A stretch of DNA of 64,000 nucleotides from positions 17,707,443 through 17,771,442 of the forward strand of contig NC_003071.7 of the NCBI RefSeq assembly GCF_000001735.4, given 5' to 3'. Below are positions 48,728 to 59,622 of this stretch, one piece after another. Position 1 is the stretch's first letter; each line of letters begins with the position of its first letter. A model generated the notes under the pieces. The model ran no database searches. It had not been told where the DNA came from and worked only from the letters and a program-made list of their open reading frames with translations. A program made the translations under genes and the position numbers. The stretch comes from Arabidopsis thaliana. Lineage: Eukaryota; Streptophyta; Magnoliopsida; Brassicales; Brassicaceae.

Positions 48728-50809
48728 ATGGCTTCCACTACTCTCTCCGACCTCCCTGACGTCATCTTATCCACCATTTCCTCTCTCGTATCCGATTCCC
48801 GAGCTCGCAACTCTCTCTCCCTCGTCTCTCACAAATTCCTCGCTCTCGAACGATCCACTCGCTCTCACCTCACTATCCGTGGCAACGCTCGTGATCTCTC
48901 CCTCGTCCCCGACTGTTTCCGATCAATCTCACATCTCGATCTCTCTTTCCTCTCCCCATGGGGTCACACTCTTCTCGCTTCTCTCCCAATCGATCACCAG
49001 AACCTTCTCGCTCTCCGTCTCAAATTCTGTTTCCCTTTCGTCGAGTCTCTAAACGTCTACACACGATCTCCGAGCTCTCTCGAGCTTCTACTTCCTCAAT
49101 GGCCGAGAATTCGCCACATCAAGCTCCTCCGATGGCATCAACGAGCTTCTCAGATCCCTACCGGTGGCGATTTTGTTCCTATTTTTGAACACTGTGGTGG
49201 TTTCCTTGAGTCTTTAGATCTCTCCAACTTCTATCACTGGACTGAAGACTTACCTCCTGTGCTTCTCCGCTATGCTGACGTGGCGGCGAGGCTTACACGG
49301 TTAGATCTCTTGACGGCGTCGTTCACCGAGGGATACAAATCAAGCGAAATCGTTAGTATCACCAAATCTTGCCCTAATTTGAAGACTTTTCGTGTAGCTT
49401 GTACGTTTGATCCGAGATACTTTGAATTCGTCGGAGACGAGACTCTCTCCGCCGTAGCTACCAGTTCCCCTAAGTTAACGCTTCTACACATGGTGGACAC
49501 AGCTTCGTTGGCGAATCCTAGAGCTATTCCAGGTACGGAAGCTGGAGATTCAGCTGTCACGGCGGGGACGCTAATTGAAGTTTTCTCAGGTTTACCGAAT
49601 CTAGAGGAGCTGGTTCTTGACGTAGGAAAGGATGTGAAGCATAGTGGTGTAGCTTTAGAGGCATTGAATTCTAAATGCAAGAAGTTAAGAGTATTGAAGC
49701 TAGGACAGTTCCAAGGTGTTTGCTCTGCTACAGAATGGAGGAGGCTCGACGGTGTGGCTTTATGTGGAGGATTGCAGTCGTTGTCGATTAAGAATTCCGG
49801 CGATTTGACTGATATGGGTTTGGTGGCTATAGGGAGAGGATGTTGTAAGTTGACTACGTTTGAGATTCAAGGGTGTGAGAATGTAACAGTGGATGGACTA
49901 AGAACAATGGTTAGTCTTCGGAGTAAGACTTTGACTGATGTGAGAATCTCTTGCTGCAAGAATCTTGACACAGCTGCTTCTTTAAAGGCAATTGAGCCGA
50001 TTTGTGATCGGATCAAGAGACTGCATATAGACTGTGTGTGGTCTGGTTCAGAGGACGAGGAGGTAGAAGGAAGAGTGGAAACTAGTGAGGCTGACCACGA
50101 AGAGGAGGATGATGGTTACGAGAGGAGCCAGAAGAGGTGCAAGTATTCATTCGAGGAAGAACACTGCTCAACTAGTGATGTGAATGGATTCTGTTCTGAA
50201 GATAGAGTATGGGAGAAACTGGAGTATCTATCTTTATGGATCAATGTTGGAGAATTTTTGACGCCATTACCTATGACAGGACTAGATGACTGTCCGAATT
50301 TGGAAGAGATTAGGATCAAGATAGAAGGAGATTGCAGAGGTAAACGCAGGCCAGCCGAGCCAGAGTTTGGGTTAAGTTGTCTCGCTCTCTACCCAAAGCT
50401 CTCAAAGATGCAGTTAGATTGCGGGGACACAATCGGTTTCGCACTGACCGCACCGCCAATGCAGATGGATTTGAGTTTATGGGAAAGATTCTTCTTGACC
50501 GGAATTGGAAGCTTGAGCTTGAGCGAGCTTGATTATTGGCCACCACAGGATAGAGATGTTAACCAGAGGAGTCTCTCGCTTCCTGGAGCAGGTCTGTTAC
50601 AAGAGTGCCTGACTTTGAGGAAGCTGTTCATCCATGGAACAGCTCATGAGCATTTCATGAACTTTTTGTTGAGAATCCCAAACTTAAGGGATGTACAGCT
50701 TAGAGCAGACTATTATCCGGCGCCGGAGAACGATATGAGCACAGAGATGAGAGTTGGTTCGTGTAGCCGATTCGAGGACCAATTGAACAGCCGCAACATC
50801 ATTGACTGA
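48728..50809 (+). CDS. MAX2: MAX2, F-box/LRR protein of strigolactone and karrikin signalling
   Basis: An intronless 693-residue frame. The F-box is near 4-45 (LSDLPDVILSTISSLVSDSR). About 18 leucine-rich repeats follow, for example LTRLDLLTASF, LEELVLDVGKDV and LTTFEIQGCENVTVDGL. An acidic insertion (about 440-497, SGSEDEEVEGRVETSEADHE and nearby) interrupts the repeats. The C-terminus ends in the helix with a terminal Asp (NSRNIID) that contacts the ligand receptor D14. MAX2/ORE9/PPS is the substrate adaptor of a nuclear SCF E3 ligase. With D14 or KAI2 it targets SMXL repressors for degradation, controlling branching, senescence and seedling light response. I start at MASTTL (ATG 48728); the four codons upstream (MPLL) would need a TTG start. 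It converges on the Raf-like gene. Confidence 0.97.
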   Translation: MASTTLSDLPDVILSTISSLVSDSRARNSLSLVSHKFLALERSTRSHLTIRGNARDLSLVPDCFRSISHLDLSFLSPWGHTLLASLPIDHQNLLALRLKFCFPFVESLNVYTRSPSSLELLLPQWPRIRHIKLLRWHQRASQIPTGGDFVPIFEHCGGFLESLDLSNFYHWTEDLPPVLLRYADVAARLTRLDLLTASFTEGYKSSEIVSITKSCPNLKTFRVACTFDPRYFEFVGDETLSAVATSSPKLTLLHMVDTASLANPRAIPGTEAGDSAVTAGTLIEVFSGLPNLEELVLDVGKDVKHSGVALEALNSKCKKLRVLKLGQFQGVCSATEWRRLDGVALCGGLQSLSIKNSGDLTDMGLVAIGRGCCKLTTFEIQGCENVTVDGLRTMVSLRSKTLTDVRISCCKNLDTAASLKAIEPICDRIKRLHIDCVWSGSEDEEVEGRVETSEADHEEEDDGYERSQKRCKYSFEEEHCSTSDVNGFCSEDRVWEKLEYLSLWINVGEFLTPLPMTGLDDCPNLEEIRIKIEGDCRGKRRPAEPEFGLSCLALYPKLSKMQLDCGDTIGFALTAPPMQMDLSLWERFFLTGIGSLSLSELDYWPPQDRDVNQRSLSLPGAGLLQECLTLRKLFIHGTAHEHFMNFLLRIPNLRDVQLRADYYPAPENDMSTEMRVGSCSRFEDQLNSRNIID

Positions 50810-51089
50810 AACTTGAAGAGTGAGTTACCTACACTATTATATCTGTATTGACTTCAGAAACTGGTCCATTTTATTTGTATGGTCAAGAGTGTTTTGTATA
50901 TGTTTGTAAGAGGAAAGGACAAAGACTATAATTTGCGATGATTAATGATATCATAAAACAATAATCCATTTTTATAAATGATAAAACTCAAATGAAGAAG
51001 CCGGAGAGATCTGGAGTACAAACTCAATGAGTTTCTCACAACTAATGCCTCAACATATTACACACAGAAAGAACAAACAACTCACAGAA
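50810..51089. other. Convergent 3' UTR spacer
   Basis: Only 280 bp separate the stop codons of MAX2 and the Raf-like kinase, so their 3' UTRs probably meet or overlap. Confidence 0.55.
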
Positions 51090-54000
51090 TCAGCAAATCG
51101 GAATCTCGCAGGTCTTAAGACGGTGCAGTATCTCTTTACAGCTCGGCCTTTGCTCTGGTTCCGACCAACAATCTATAACAAGACAAAGTTTCCATAAGCA
51201 TCTGTTTACTAAAATATAGCAAGGGTTCCAAAAGAAGCAACAGTTAGGTTTCGAGGAGTCACAAACCTGCAATAAGCTTCTGTAGTGGTCCTTCAGGTAT
51301 TTTGAGCCGGGCTCCTTCGTTTGCAACGATATGAATGACCTGAAAGCAAAAATACCAAGAGCCGGGTTTAGATTCGATGTTTTTATTTAGTTACCAAGTG
51401 TTTTTCATGTTCAACGAACATACTTTTTCTTTTGGGACTCCTTTCCAGGGCTTGGATAGAGTGCTAAGTTCCCACATTATAACACCAAAGCTAAAGATGT
51501 CGCTTTTTTCTGTGACGGGTTCATTGCGGATAAGTTCAGGAGCCATCCACTCAGGAGTTCCTGCAGCTTCAGTATCTTTCACTGCCGTACCTGTCATCCT
51601 TCTCGAGAGCCCAAAATCACAGATCTTGACTATCGACTTGTTTAACAGGCAGTTCGCACTGGTTAGATCACGGTGGACTATCCCCATCTTGTGTATGTAC
51701 ATCAAACCCCTGTGAAACAAAAAAATACAAATGATTATGAGAGCTTCCTGGCACTATTTCTAAGTTTTGTTATGTTAAAAGGAGACGGTGTGAATCTTGA
51801 TCCTTATGAGAACTTGGTGATCAAATCTATGGAGTGTCTCTAGAAAGCTCTAAATGTGGCGAAAATATTAACGGAAAGTATTTAGTGTAGAAATGAAACA
51901 CCTGCAAATTTCAGCCAGAATCTTTAGTTTCCTTTGCCAGCTCAACTCCTTTTTTCTGGTACGGATCACATCATACAAGGACCCCGTACTCATATACTCT
52001 GTGACCAGTGATAACTGAGGAGGCTTTGTGCATGCTCCAAGGAGCAGAATAACTACAAGATGTCATGACATGCCTCGTTACTTGAAAAATGGTTTTAAAA
52101 TCTTACAAATTGACCGCTTGAGGATCGTTGGACAAGTAATCAAAGCAAAAAAAGAAATAGATGATGTTTACCATTGGGATGTTGAAGACGGCTGCACAGA
52201 AGAGAAGACAGGAAGAAAGGTGAGAAGATAAGTTGCAAAGGCACAGAAAAAATTAAAGGACACATACCTAAGAATAGATATCTCATTGCAGAAAACTTTC
52301 ATGTTCTCAGCTGTAAGCTGTTGTCCAAGAAATATCTTGATCGCAACTTCAGTTTTATTCCAGACGCCACGACATACTACTCCAGAAGTTCCTGAATGAC
52401 ATATAACAACAAAAAAGAGTTAATAGGGTTTCAAAGGAAAATGTATACTTATGCTCACAGACCATATCCAAGTTTTCTTGCTGAAGATATATGCCTAACA
52501 CAACAGATAGATGGAATTCGAAAACACTCCACACGTCTTGATATAAAAACGATTCTTATTCTTACCACTCCCAACAGAAGCCCCAACTTTCAACTTGGAG
52601 AAATCTATGTTCCATTCTTCAAATGGTAACAAAGGTTTATTCTGGAACATTGGAGACTCCAGCACTTCATTCCAAATGTGGCTTATTTCTTGAGGTGAAT
52701 GTTCACTTCTTTCAGATAATTGAATTTGATAGCTTCGCGGAGATGACGGCAATGATATTGACTTCCGCGGATATACTGTCGAACATTCACCAGACACTAG
52801 GTCATGGGAATCAAGCTGGAAACCAGAGACCTAGAAGCAGAAATAAGCCCTTATAAGGAAATTTAGTAAAAAATTCTGAGATATCCATACTCTTCTCACA
52901 AATATTTTCTTATAACAGCATAGAACAATTTTCCATTTTTTATTGCGACTTATTGAAACAGGAAATGGATGTTCTGCTTTTGTTTTCTCAAACAAAGAAT
53001 CACAACACCAGCACTTTCCCTAAAATTCCTCTTTCTAATTTCATGAACTGTCATTTCAACTTAGGCGAAGAGAAAAGATACAGAAAGTGTTCTGTAGTTC
53101 GCATAGCTGCCAAACATACCATAAGTATTTCAATGACGCATATATCAAGACGCCTTTATATATCAATATGAGAATTCAGGAAAACTGTTACATACATTCT
53201 TTTCATCTGGAGAGTAAGGAGATGAATCATCAACACCTCGCTCTTTCAAGAGGTCACTCTGCATCATTGTTGCCCTGAAACAGATTGTTAAGTTTACTTT
53301 AAACAAAAGATAATTGATAAAACCATTCAAATATTAGTGACAACAACAGCCGATACAAATGCTACAAACTCTCACTACCATATGTGGAAGTCTGTACATG
53401 ATGCAAGCAAATGCTAGTTTAGTTATATTATGTGGTGCTCAAGATTTATGAAAGATAATAACGCAAGATCTTTGCCTATTGTCAAATTTTTATATAATTT
53501 CCATAAGAGATTGTACCGCCAGTTATGTAGGCCAATGTTCACAATAAAAAACGAAATGACAGCAACCTCATTTGGTAACATAAGGATGACTGTGAACACA
53601 TGTTTTTTTGTCTTATAAAACAAACACTTGCCTGGCAATGTCATTGTTTAGATCAGGAGTATTCATACACCTTCCATTTGTTCTCTTACTTTCCGATTCC
53701 GCTGCTCCTGAGTTACCACTGCACATTAAAAAATGAAAACATCAGCCTTCTTTATGCATTACAACCATTTTTTTCAGCCAAAACGTTCTTGTAAGCCAGA
53801 CAATAATGACTAAGAAAATGCCATGAACTTTTGCAGCTACAAAAATCATATATGCTTTTGAAGCAAACTCATCAATTGCAGTACATATTGAATTCACCTC
53901 ATCTGATAGTTAAGCCCAATACTCTCACAACGTAACTCATAGCTCTTGCATTGTAGTTGACTAGAATGGACTTTAATGGTTACCATATTTCACCTTTTAT

Positions 54001-56266
54001 CAATAAAGATAATTGACAGAATTTGAGGGAACATGACGACACCCAAGTTTTAAGAGAGAAGTAGCATGGAATCTATATACAACTACTTAGCATTGAAAAA
54101 GTTTATCAAAACTACACCACTGTTGAAAGGAAATATATATTGACTAACAATTTAACCTGAAATCAGCAGGTGGCGGTTCCTTGATGACCTTTCTCCGCAA
54201 AACTTCAGTAGCTATGTTTGGCTCGCCTAGTGAACGACTGAGGAAACAACAAAAGTTACTTTTATACGTGCATAACGCTTTTGCTTGCCCTATAGAGAAA
54301 CATAAGATATATATGGTAGCAAATATACAAACATAATCAAGAAAACTAAACAAGTATGCTTATCACCTTAAACCGGATTGTAATGCAGATGGTGGACCAG
54401 ACCGTTCCATGGGACTGTTTGGCTCCAATGGTGAAGCACAAGGGTTATTGTCTACAAAATCAGGCTGCCATGCCATTGAGATATGAGCCATATAAACTGC
54501 CTTGGGTGAGAAGGGTTTAAGCTGACCAGGACATCGCTTAAGGTCGACTAGCATTTCAACATTATTGAGCTCAACCACAGCAGAGATATGATTATATGAG
54601 TCGATGCTAGCAGAAAATCTCAGATCAGTAGGGAAACCCTGATCAAGAAATTTAACCGAAATGCCAAGTTATCAGAACCAATCAATGACATGAGGAAATT
54701 GGAGTTATAACCAAAGCCACTGATCACGTTTTTATACAGTACATACCATTACAAGCTTACTGTCAAGACCAACAGCATCAGCTAGAACTTTAAAGAGGAT
54801 TGCTCGTGCACGACAAGAACCATGCTTGATTTGTCCTAGCAGGGTAAACCCTTGAACGTCAAAATATTGCAGCGTTCTTGCCGGACTCTGCAGAGTTTTT
54901 CTTTTATATATATTTGCCACCTGCCATAAGAAGGAAAAATCCAATTCAGATTTCCCGATAATCTAAAAGAATATAATGAGGTTGCTGAAATAATGTGATG
55001 TGCCTTAAGAGTCTAATAAATGGGATTACAGTTATTTGTTTTCTTATTCAGAACCAAATATTTATTGCATGCAGCGATAAGATAAAGTAACAAAATGACA
55101 TGCATTGTCGCCAAAGTTAGTTCACTAGAAAATGAGATGATAAAAAGATGCTCGCCCATTCTTACCAGTCCAGCAATTTTCTTAATAACTTTATCGGAGT
55201 CCAATCCTGTGACAAGTTTGATGACAAACTCCTTTATCAAAACAAGCTGTATATCGTTCTTAAGATCTACAAAAATCGCATCAGCCTTAAGACGATCTTC
55301 CCCCAGCGCATTAATTTCTTCCAATGTAGGAATGCTTTTAAAATGCATCAATCTCTCAACCTGTTGAAAAATTCAACAACATAATAAGATAAGAAAATGA
55401 TTGTTGACAAACAGCAGCACGTAACCAAGCATTAATAAAGCTAACTGAAATATTATTGGACAAAGATAATACCAACCTAAAGATAGCTTACCGGGATCAC
55501 AGTGTAAAAACCACTTGGGATCGGGTCTGATAAGGACCCAGTACTCCAAAAAATATTCGATGCTTCATAACTTGACACCCCATCTTGATCAAGATTAGAG
55601 GTTTCTGCTAGTGATCCCTGACATACAGGCACGTATATCTTCTCAACTTCTGAAGGCCTCAAGGTAGGACTTGGTGGATTTGGTTCTGATGGTCCAGCAT
55701 CATCAGTATTAGAGGTTTCTACTAGTGATCCCTGACATACAGGCTCGGATGTCTCCTCAACTTCTGAAGGCCTCAAGGTAGGACTTGGAGGTCTTGGTTC
55801 TGATGGTCCAGCAGCATCTCTTGCCTCTACCACAGTCATCTCCCTAAGGTCTAAAATCACAAGAGTGTCTCCTTAGCCCATAGGTTTCACTCAAGAAAAG
55901 ACGAATAACGTAGGTACCAAAATATTAAGAATCAAACTTCGCTTACCAGTAGCTTGGACCTCTAGGTCAGCTAACCTACATAGGCAAAAGCAGAATGGTT
56001 AAGTAAATATAGACTCGGATATACTGTTGCAGAAATAAATGTTTCAGTGACATACTAAGTTGCATTCCATATATTCCTTATCAAAGCATTTAACTAGTAG
56101 ACAATTCTCAAAGACTGGCTACAAAACTTATTCAAAGTGTTGGACTTTTCGATACTTATAGAAGAGATTCACTTCAATAATTCAGCCTCAGAACTTACGA
56201 CAAGATCACGGAACCATTTGATTCCACCACTGATCCTCGGTGACCTCTGCAACACTTAGCTCCCAT
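51090..56266 (-). CDS. EDR1-domain Raf-like MAPKKK
   Basis: Sixteen coding exons: 56199-56266, 55947-55975, 55492-55850, 55166-55360, 54747-54920, 54367-54638, 54157-54237, 53632-53718, 53196-53274, 52566-52830, 52268-52391, 52172-52191, 51902-52052, 51424-51709, 51267-51339, 51090-51172. They total 781 residues (At2g42640 by position). N-terminus MGAKCC is a likely myristoylation/palmitoylation site. Two 38-residue direct repeats lie at 44-119. The EDR1 domain spans about 130-335 (FWSTGSLSDPIPSGFY, LGQIKHGSCRARAILFKVLA). The kinase domain (about 524-778) has GASVGSGTSG, VAIK (Lys555), HRDLTSAN (Asp649), DFG (Asp666) and GTPEWMAPE. Group B/C Raf-like kinases of the CTR1/EDR1 type act in ethylene, defence and osmotic signalling; the target here is unknown. 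Intron 8 uses a GC donor and exon 12 has only 20 nt. Confidence 0.92.
52172..52191 (-). other. 20-nt microexon of the Raf-like kinase
   Basis: Flanked by gtgcag and gtaaac. It encodes RLQHPN of the conserved block S-R-L-x-H-P-N-V, between kinase subdomains III and V. Without it the frame is lost and this block is missing, so the exon is required. Confidence 0.88.
53630..53718 (-). other. Exon 8 with GC-AG intron donor
   Basis: Exon 53632-53718 ends gccag and the intron starts gcaagt, the strong consensus for GC donors. The phase needed by the next exon (AG|G GCA ACA) fits only this site. The nearest GT (caa|gtg) would bring a stop a few codons on. Confidence 0.82.
55591..55818 (-). repeat. 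Tandem 114-bp coding repeat (two copies)
   Basis: 55705-55818 and 55591-55704 encode 38-residue units sharing GPSEPxPPSPTLRPSEVE and PVCQGSLxETSN. The DNA copies are nearly identical, so the duplication is recent, and its length keeps the frame. Confidence 0.9.
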
Positions 56267-56298
56267 TTTCAAGTCCTCGGTTGCAAAATTTCAAATTC

Positions 56299-56447
56299 CT
56301 GCATAGATTTCAAAACCCATTTCAAAATAAAATCCCACCAACTTCGATGGATTCAAACACACAAGAACCCATAAACCAAACGGTCTAAAATCATATAAGA
56401 AAAGGCTAAAGAGCAAAAGAAGAATAAGGGTTTATGAAAAAACTCAC
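56299..56447 (-). other. Likely 5' UTR intron of the Raf-like kinase
   Basis: Donor ct|gtgagt and acceptor atgcag|gaattt on the minus strand, both good matches, placed 32 nt upstream of the ATG. The non-coding first exon would run from about 56640 to 56448. Confidence 0.55.
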
Positions 56448-56649
56448 AGAAAGCAGATAAACGTCCTTCCAATTCCAAAATCCAGCAATCAATCTGCTTA
56501 AATCGCACTGCGAAACAAGAGAAAGACAGAAGAGAGATCTGAAGATTGCCATGATCAAGCAACAAAGAGCTAAACGTACACACATATAGAGTATGTGTAC
56601 GTATATGCATAGAGATTTGCAACAGAGATTCATGAGATAAAAATTGGAT

Positions 56650-57770
56650 TTTGGAGGTTTTGAAAGTTTTGATTTTGATGGCGGAAGAAGCAAAAACACA
56701 GTCAAGGGGTTTTACGAAAGTGACGAAGCAAGTCACGTGCGAGGGATTATGAGTCACGTGCCGAGAAGCACTTATTCACAGGATATATTTCATAAGTACA
56801 ATTTTGTCCTCTACCTACATGGATTGTTTTTGTCATCCATTTCTATCTCAAAGATCTTCGAAACAAGATACATATTTGATAGTCATTACACTATGAATGA
56901 CAATATATTATCAGATTGTTCATGCATATGAGATAGATTTCTTAAAAGAGGATGATGTAAATGAACAAGAATCTAACAAGAGTTTGATGAAAAATGAGGA
57001 TGAACTTTTTTTGAAAAGAGTATAATAGAAAATCAACGAATGTATTCAATCTTCGAAAAAGATTGCAATAAGAATGACTCAAGAGAATTCATCCTACTTC
57101 AATATTGATGTTGATTATGATACTTACACGTCAACAACAACAGATCATCAAAGTGTTTGGCAGTGCGGCTATTTCTTTGTTTGTCAAAAACCTGACATTT
57201 CTATCATTTCATGTATTCTCTCAATGAACTCAATAAGATATCACACATTTTGGTTTATAAAGAAATCCCTCCATTTATATAGTACTTACATAAAGAAAAG
57301 TGTTTGAGAATTTTGTTTTGGTTATCTAAATATTGACATTTTCAATTAATGTGATTCTCACTTTTTTCTTAAAGAAATATTTATTTTTAAAGTTTGAAGA
57401 GCTATAAGAGGAATTAGACATTTTGCGAAGGGAATAAAAACTTGAAAATAAAGAAAACAATTTTATTAATAATTATATTGTCCAGGTGTATATACTTTAT
57501 TTCTTTGTATATAAAAATTAGCATCAAATATATTTGGTAAGTACGTTTTAGACAAGTATGGTAAATGACAGCCAAGTACTACATGACTCATATTTTATAT
57601 AATTAATTTCATATTTTAAATTTATATCTATATCTACATTAACATGAAATAAAAAAGATTTCATGTATTGATAAAATAAGCTAGTTTGTCATAATTTCCT
57701 ATATCTTAAATCTTACCAATTACCATCTTCTAAAAGTTTCTCTTACCACACAAAAAAAAAATCTTCAAAA
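56650..57770. other. Divergent spacer, Raf-like kinase promoter side
   Basis: Holds CACGTG at 56734-56739 and 56755-56760 (agtcacgtgcgag, agtcacgtgccga), close to the Raf-like leader, then AT-rich sequence with no supported gene. Confidence 0.45.
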
Positions 57771-57838
57771 CATTTCTCCTATGCAAAACTTGAGGACAAT
57801 TTATAAAACAACATAGTTAAGCCCATTAACTAATATTA

Positions 57839-57844
57839 TGGGCC
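57839..57844 (+). promoter_or_regulatory. Site II element, copy 1
   Basis: TGGGCC in tatgggcctt, with AGCCCA (TGGGCT reversed) at 57820-57825. TCP factors bind such sites in promoters of ribosome and growth genes. Confidence 0.6.
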
Positions 57845-57949
57845 TTAAGAAACGCAAAACAAACTCGTTTAATAGAAAAGATTTCTCCGATGCAAAAACT
57901 TGAGGACAATTTATGAAAACAATATAATTAAGCCCATTAACCAATATTA

Positions 57950-57955
57950 TGGGCC
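57950..57955 (+). promoter_or_regulatory. Site II element, copy 2
   Basis: Same TGGGCC in the second duplicate, with AGCCCA at 57931-57936. A telo-box-like aaccctaa follows at about 58024-58031; site II plus telo-box is the usual pairing in ribosomal protein and biogenesis promoters. Confidence 0.6.
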
Positions 57956-58087
57956 TTAAGAAACCCAAAACAAACTCGTTTAAAAGTCATCGTCCTCCGT
58001 AAACCCTGAATCTTCCTTCACAGAACCCTAAATAACTTTTCTTTTCCTCCGACCACCGCAGCTCAGCCGCAACCGCCGCCACCACTT

Positions 58088-59206
58088 ATGTCAAGAGTAA
58101 GTCCCAAGACTGTGGACGATGCAGTTAAGGCTCTGGTCAAAGAGGGAAACGAAAAATCAAGGACGGAGAAGCCACAGCTTCTAGAAGAAGACGGATTCTT
58201 TTACCTAGTCGTAGCCCTAAAGAAGATTCCACAGAGGAATTTTACGAACGCTTATCGTATTCCTCTCCCGCATCCGCTAATTAACACTACCGAAGACTCA
58301 CCGGAGCTCTGTCTCATCATCGACGACAGACCTGAAAGTGGTCTCACCGAGGAAGATGCGAAGAAGAATATCAAATCAGAGAACATACCAATCACGAAAG
58401 TTGTTAAGCTTTCGAAGCTGAAATCGGATTATGGATCATTCGAATCGAAACGGAAGCTTTGTGATTCATACGATATGTTTTTCTCAGATCGGAGAGTGAT
58501 TCCTATGTTGCCAAAATTGATTGGGAAGAAGTTCTTTCAGAGCAAGAAGACTCCTGTGGCTATTGATTTGAAGCATATGAATTGGAAAGAGCAGATTGAG
58601 AAAGCTTGTGGTGCTGCTATGTTCTTCATGAGGACTGGGTCTTGTAGTGCGATCAAAGTTGCGAAATTGTCCATGGAAAGCGATGATATCGTTGAGAATG
58701 TGACGGCGACTTTGAATGGTGTTGTTGATGTTTTGCCTAGTAGGTGGAAATACATAAGATCTTTGCATTTGAAGTTATCTGAGAGTTTATCTTTGCCATT
58801 ATATCAGACAGTGCCTTATTTGCAGCTCAAGATTGATCCTTTAGGTGTTGAAGAAGTTAAGAATGGTGAAGGATTAGCTAAAAGTGATGTTGATGATAGT
58901 AGTAGTAAGAGTGTGAAGACAAAGAAGAAGAATGGAAAGATTCATGAGGTTAGATATATGGATAGTAATGTATCTGAGACTCTTGGTGATGATGAATTCG
59001 ATAGGAGTGTTGGAGAAGATGAGGTTGCTGATGATCTCAATGCTTCTGGAGATAAGAAGAAGAGGAAGAAGATGAGTAGTAGTAAGTCTGCAGTGAGTGG
59101 GAAACCAGACATTGTGAAGAGTAAGAATGGGCAAAAGTCGAAAAAGCTAAAGAAGGACATTGATGAGTCTGGTGGTGGATTCAAAGCTAAGACTAAGAGG
59201 AGGTGA
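58088..59206 (+). CDS. Ribosomal L1-domain protein (RSL1D1/Cic1-like)
   Basis: Intronless, 372 residues (At2g42650 by position). The L1/L10e-type domain covers about 10-255, with FFYLVVALKKIPQRN, ELCLIIDDRPESGLTEEDAK, YDMFFSDRRVIPMLPKLIGK and CGAAMFFMRTGSCSAIKVAK. The tail (270-372) is Lys-rich and acidic with several nuclear/nucleolar signals (DKKKRKKMSSSK, KSKKLKKDIDE). It is too long for a true ribosomal L10a and lacks an organelle-targeting start. The plan is that of human RSL1D1 and yeast Cic1/Utp30, nucleolar factors in pre-ribosome assembly. Site II and telo-box motifs upstream agree with ribosome-biogenesis control. The first ATG follows the leader ccgccaccacttATGtcaag. It converges on the GARP gene. 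Confidence 0.9.
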   Translation: MSRVSPKTVDDAVKALVKEGNEKSRTEKPQLLEEDGFFYLVVALKKIPQRNFTNAYRIPLPHPLINTTEDSPELCLIIDDRPESGLTEEDAKKNIKSENIPITKVVKLSKLKSDYGSFESKRKLCDSYDMFFSDRRVIPMLPKLIGKKFFQSKKTPVAIDLKHMNWKEQIEKACGAAMFFMRTGSCSAIKVAKLSMESDDIVENVTATLNGVVDVLPSRWKYIRSLHLKLSESLSLPLYQTVPYLQLKIDPLGVEEVKNGEGLAKSDVDDSSSKSVKTKKKNGKIHEVRYMDSNVSETLGDDEFDRSVGEDEVADDLNASGDKKKRKKMSSSKSAVSGKPDIVKSKNGQKSKKLKKDIDESGGGFKAKTKRR

Positions 59207-59622
59207 ACCAAGAAAAGAAGATTTTATATTAATGTCGTTATAACTAAGTATTCTATTCTTTCTGCTTGAGTGATTTTTTTGGATACTGATTATGACTTTG
59301 TCTTATTATGGTATCATCATCATGATTCTTATATATTTAGGACTTTTATTATCGTTTACTATTTCATCAAACTAGTGACTTGCCATGTAGTTGATTTGGT
59401 GGTTTTGACGAGGAAACATATTATTACATGTGTTTTGTTGCATTCCAGAATTGGTGTTGTATTGAATGCAGAGAAACCGCTAAGGATAAGTACTTGCAGG
59501 ATCTGACTCAAGCCTGATCCAGATCCTGGCTAAGTACTCATCCCATGAAACGGCTAAGGAAAACAAAAGTCTCTACTCTTGAATCTCTTTTAAAGTTAAA
59601 CTTCATCTCTCTAGTATGTTGG
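59207..59622. other. Convergent 3' UTR spacer
   Basis: Between facing stop codons of the L1-domain gene and the GARP gene. No other gene seen. Confidence 0.5.

Larger units (their letters stand above)
57771..57988. repeat. About 110-bp tandem duplication in the L1-domain gene promoter
   Basis: Copy 1 about 57771-57879 and copy 2 about 57880-57988. Both read tttctcc.atgcaaaa.cttg, ttaagcccattaac, ttatgggccttaagaaac and caaaacaaactcgttta. Differences are a few substitutions and single-base indels, so the event is fairly recent. Confidence 0.88.

Noticed and set aside
52028..53794. Plus-strand frames of 60-77 residues opposite the Raf-like gene
   Set aside because: They run across its introns and exons in antisense, without family features.
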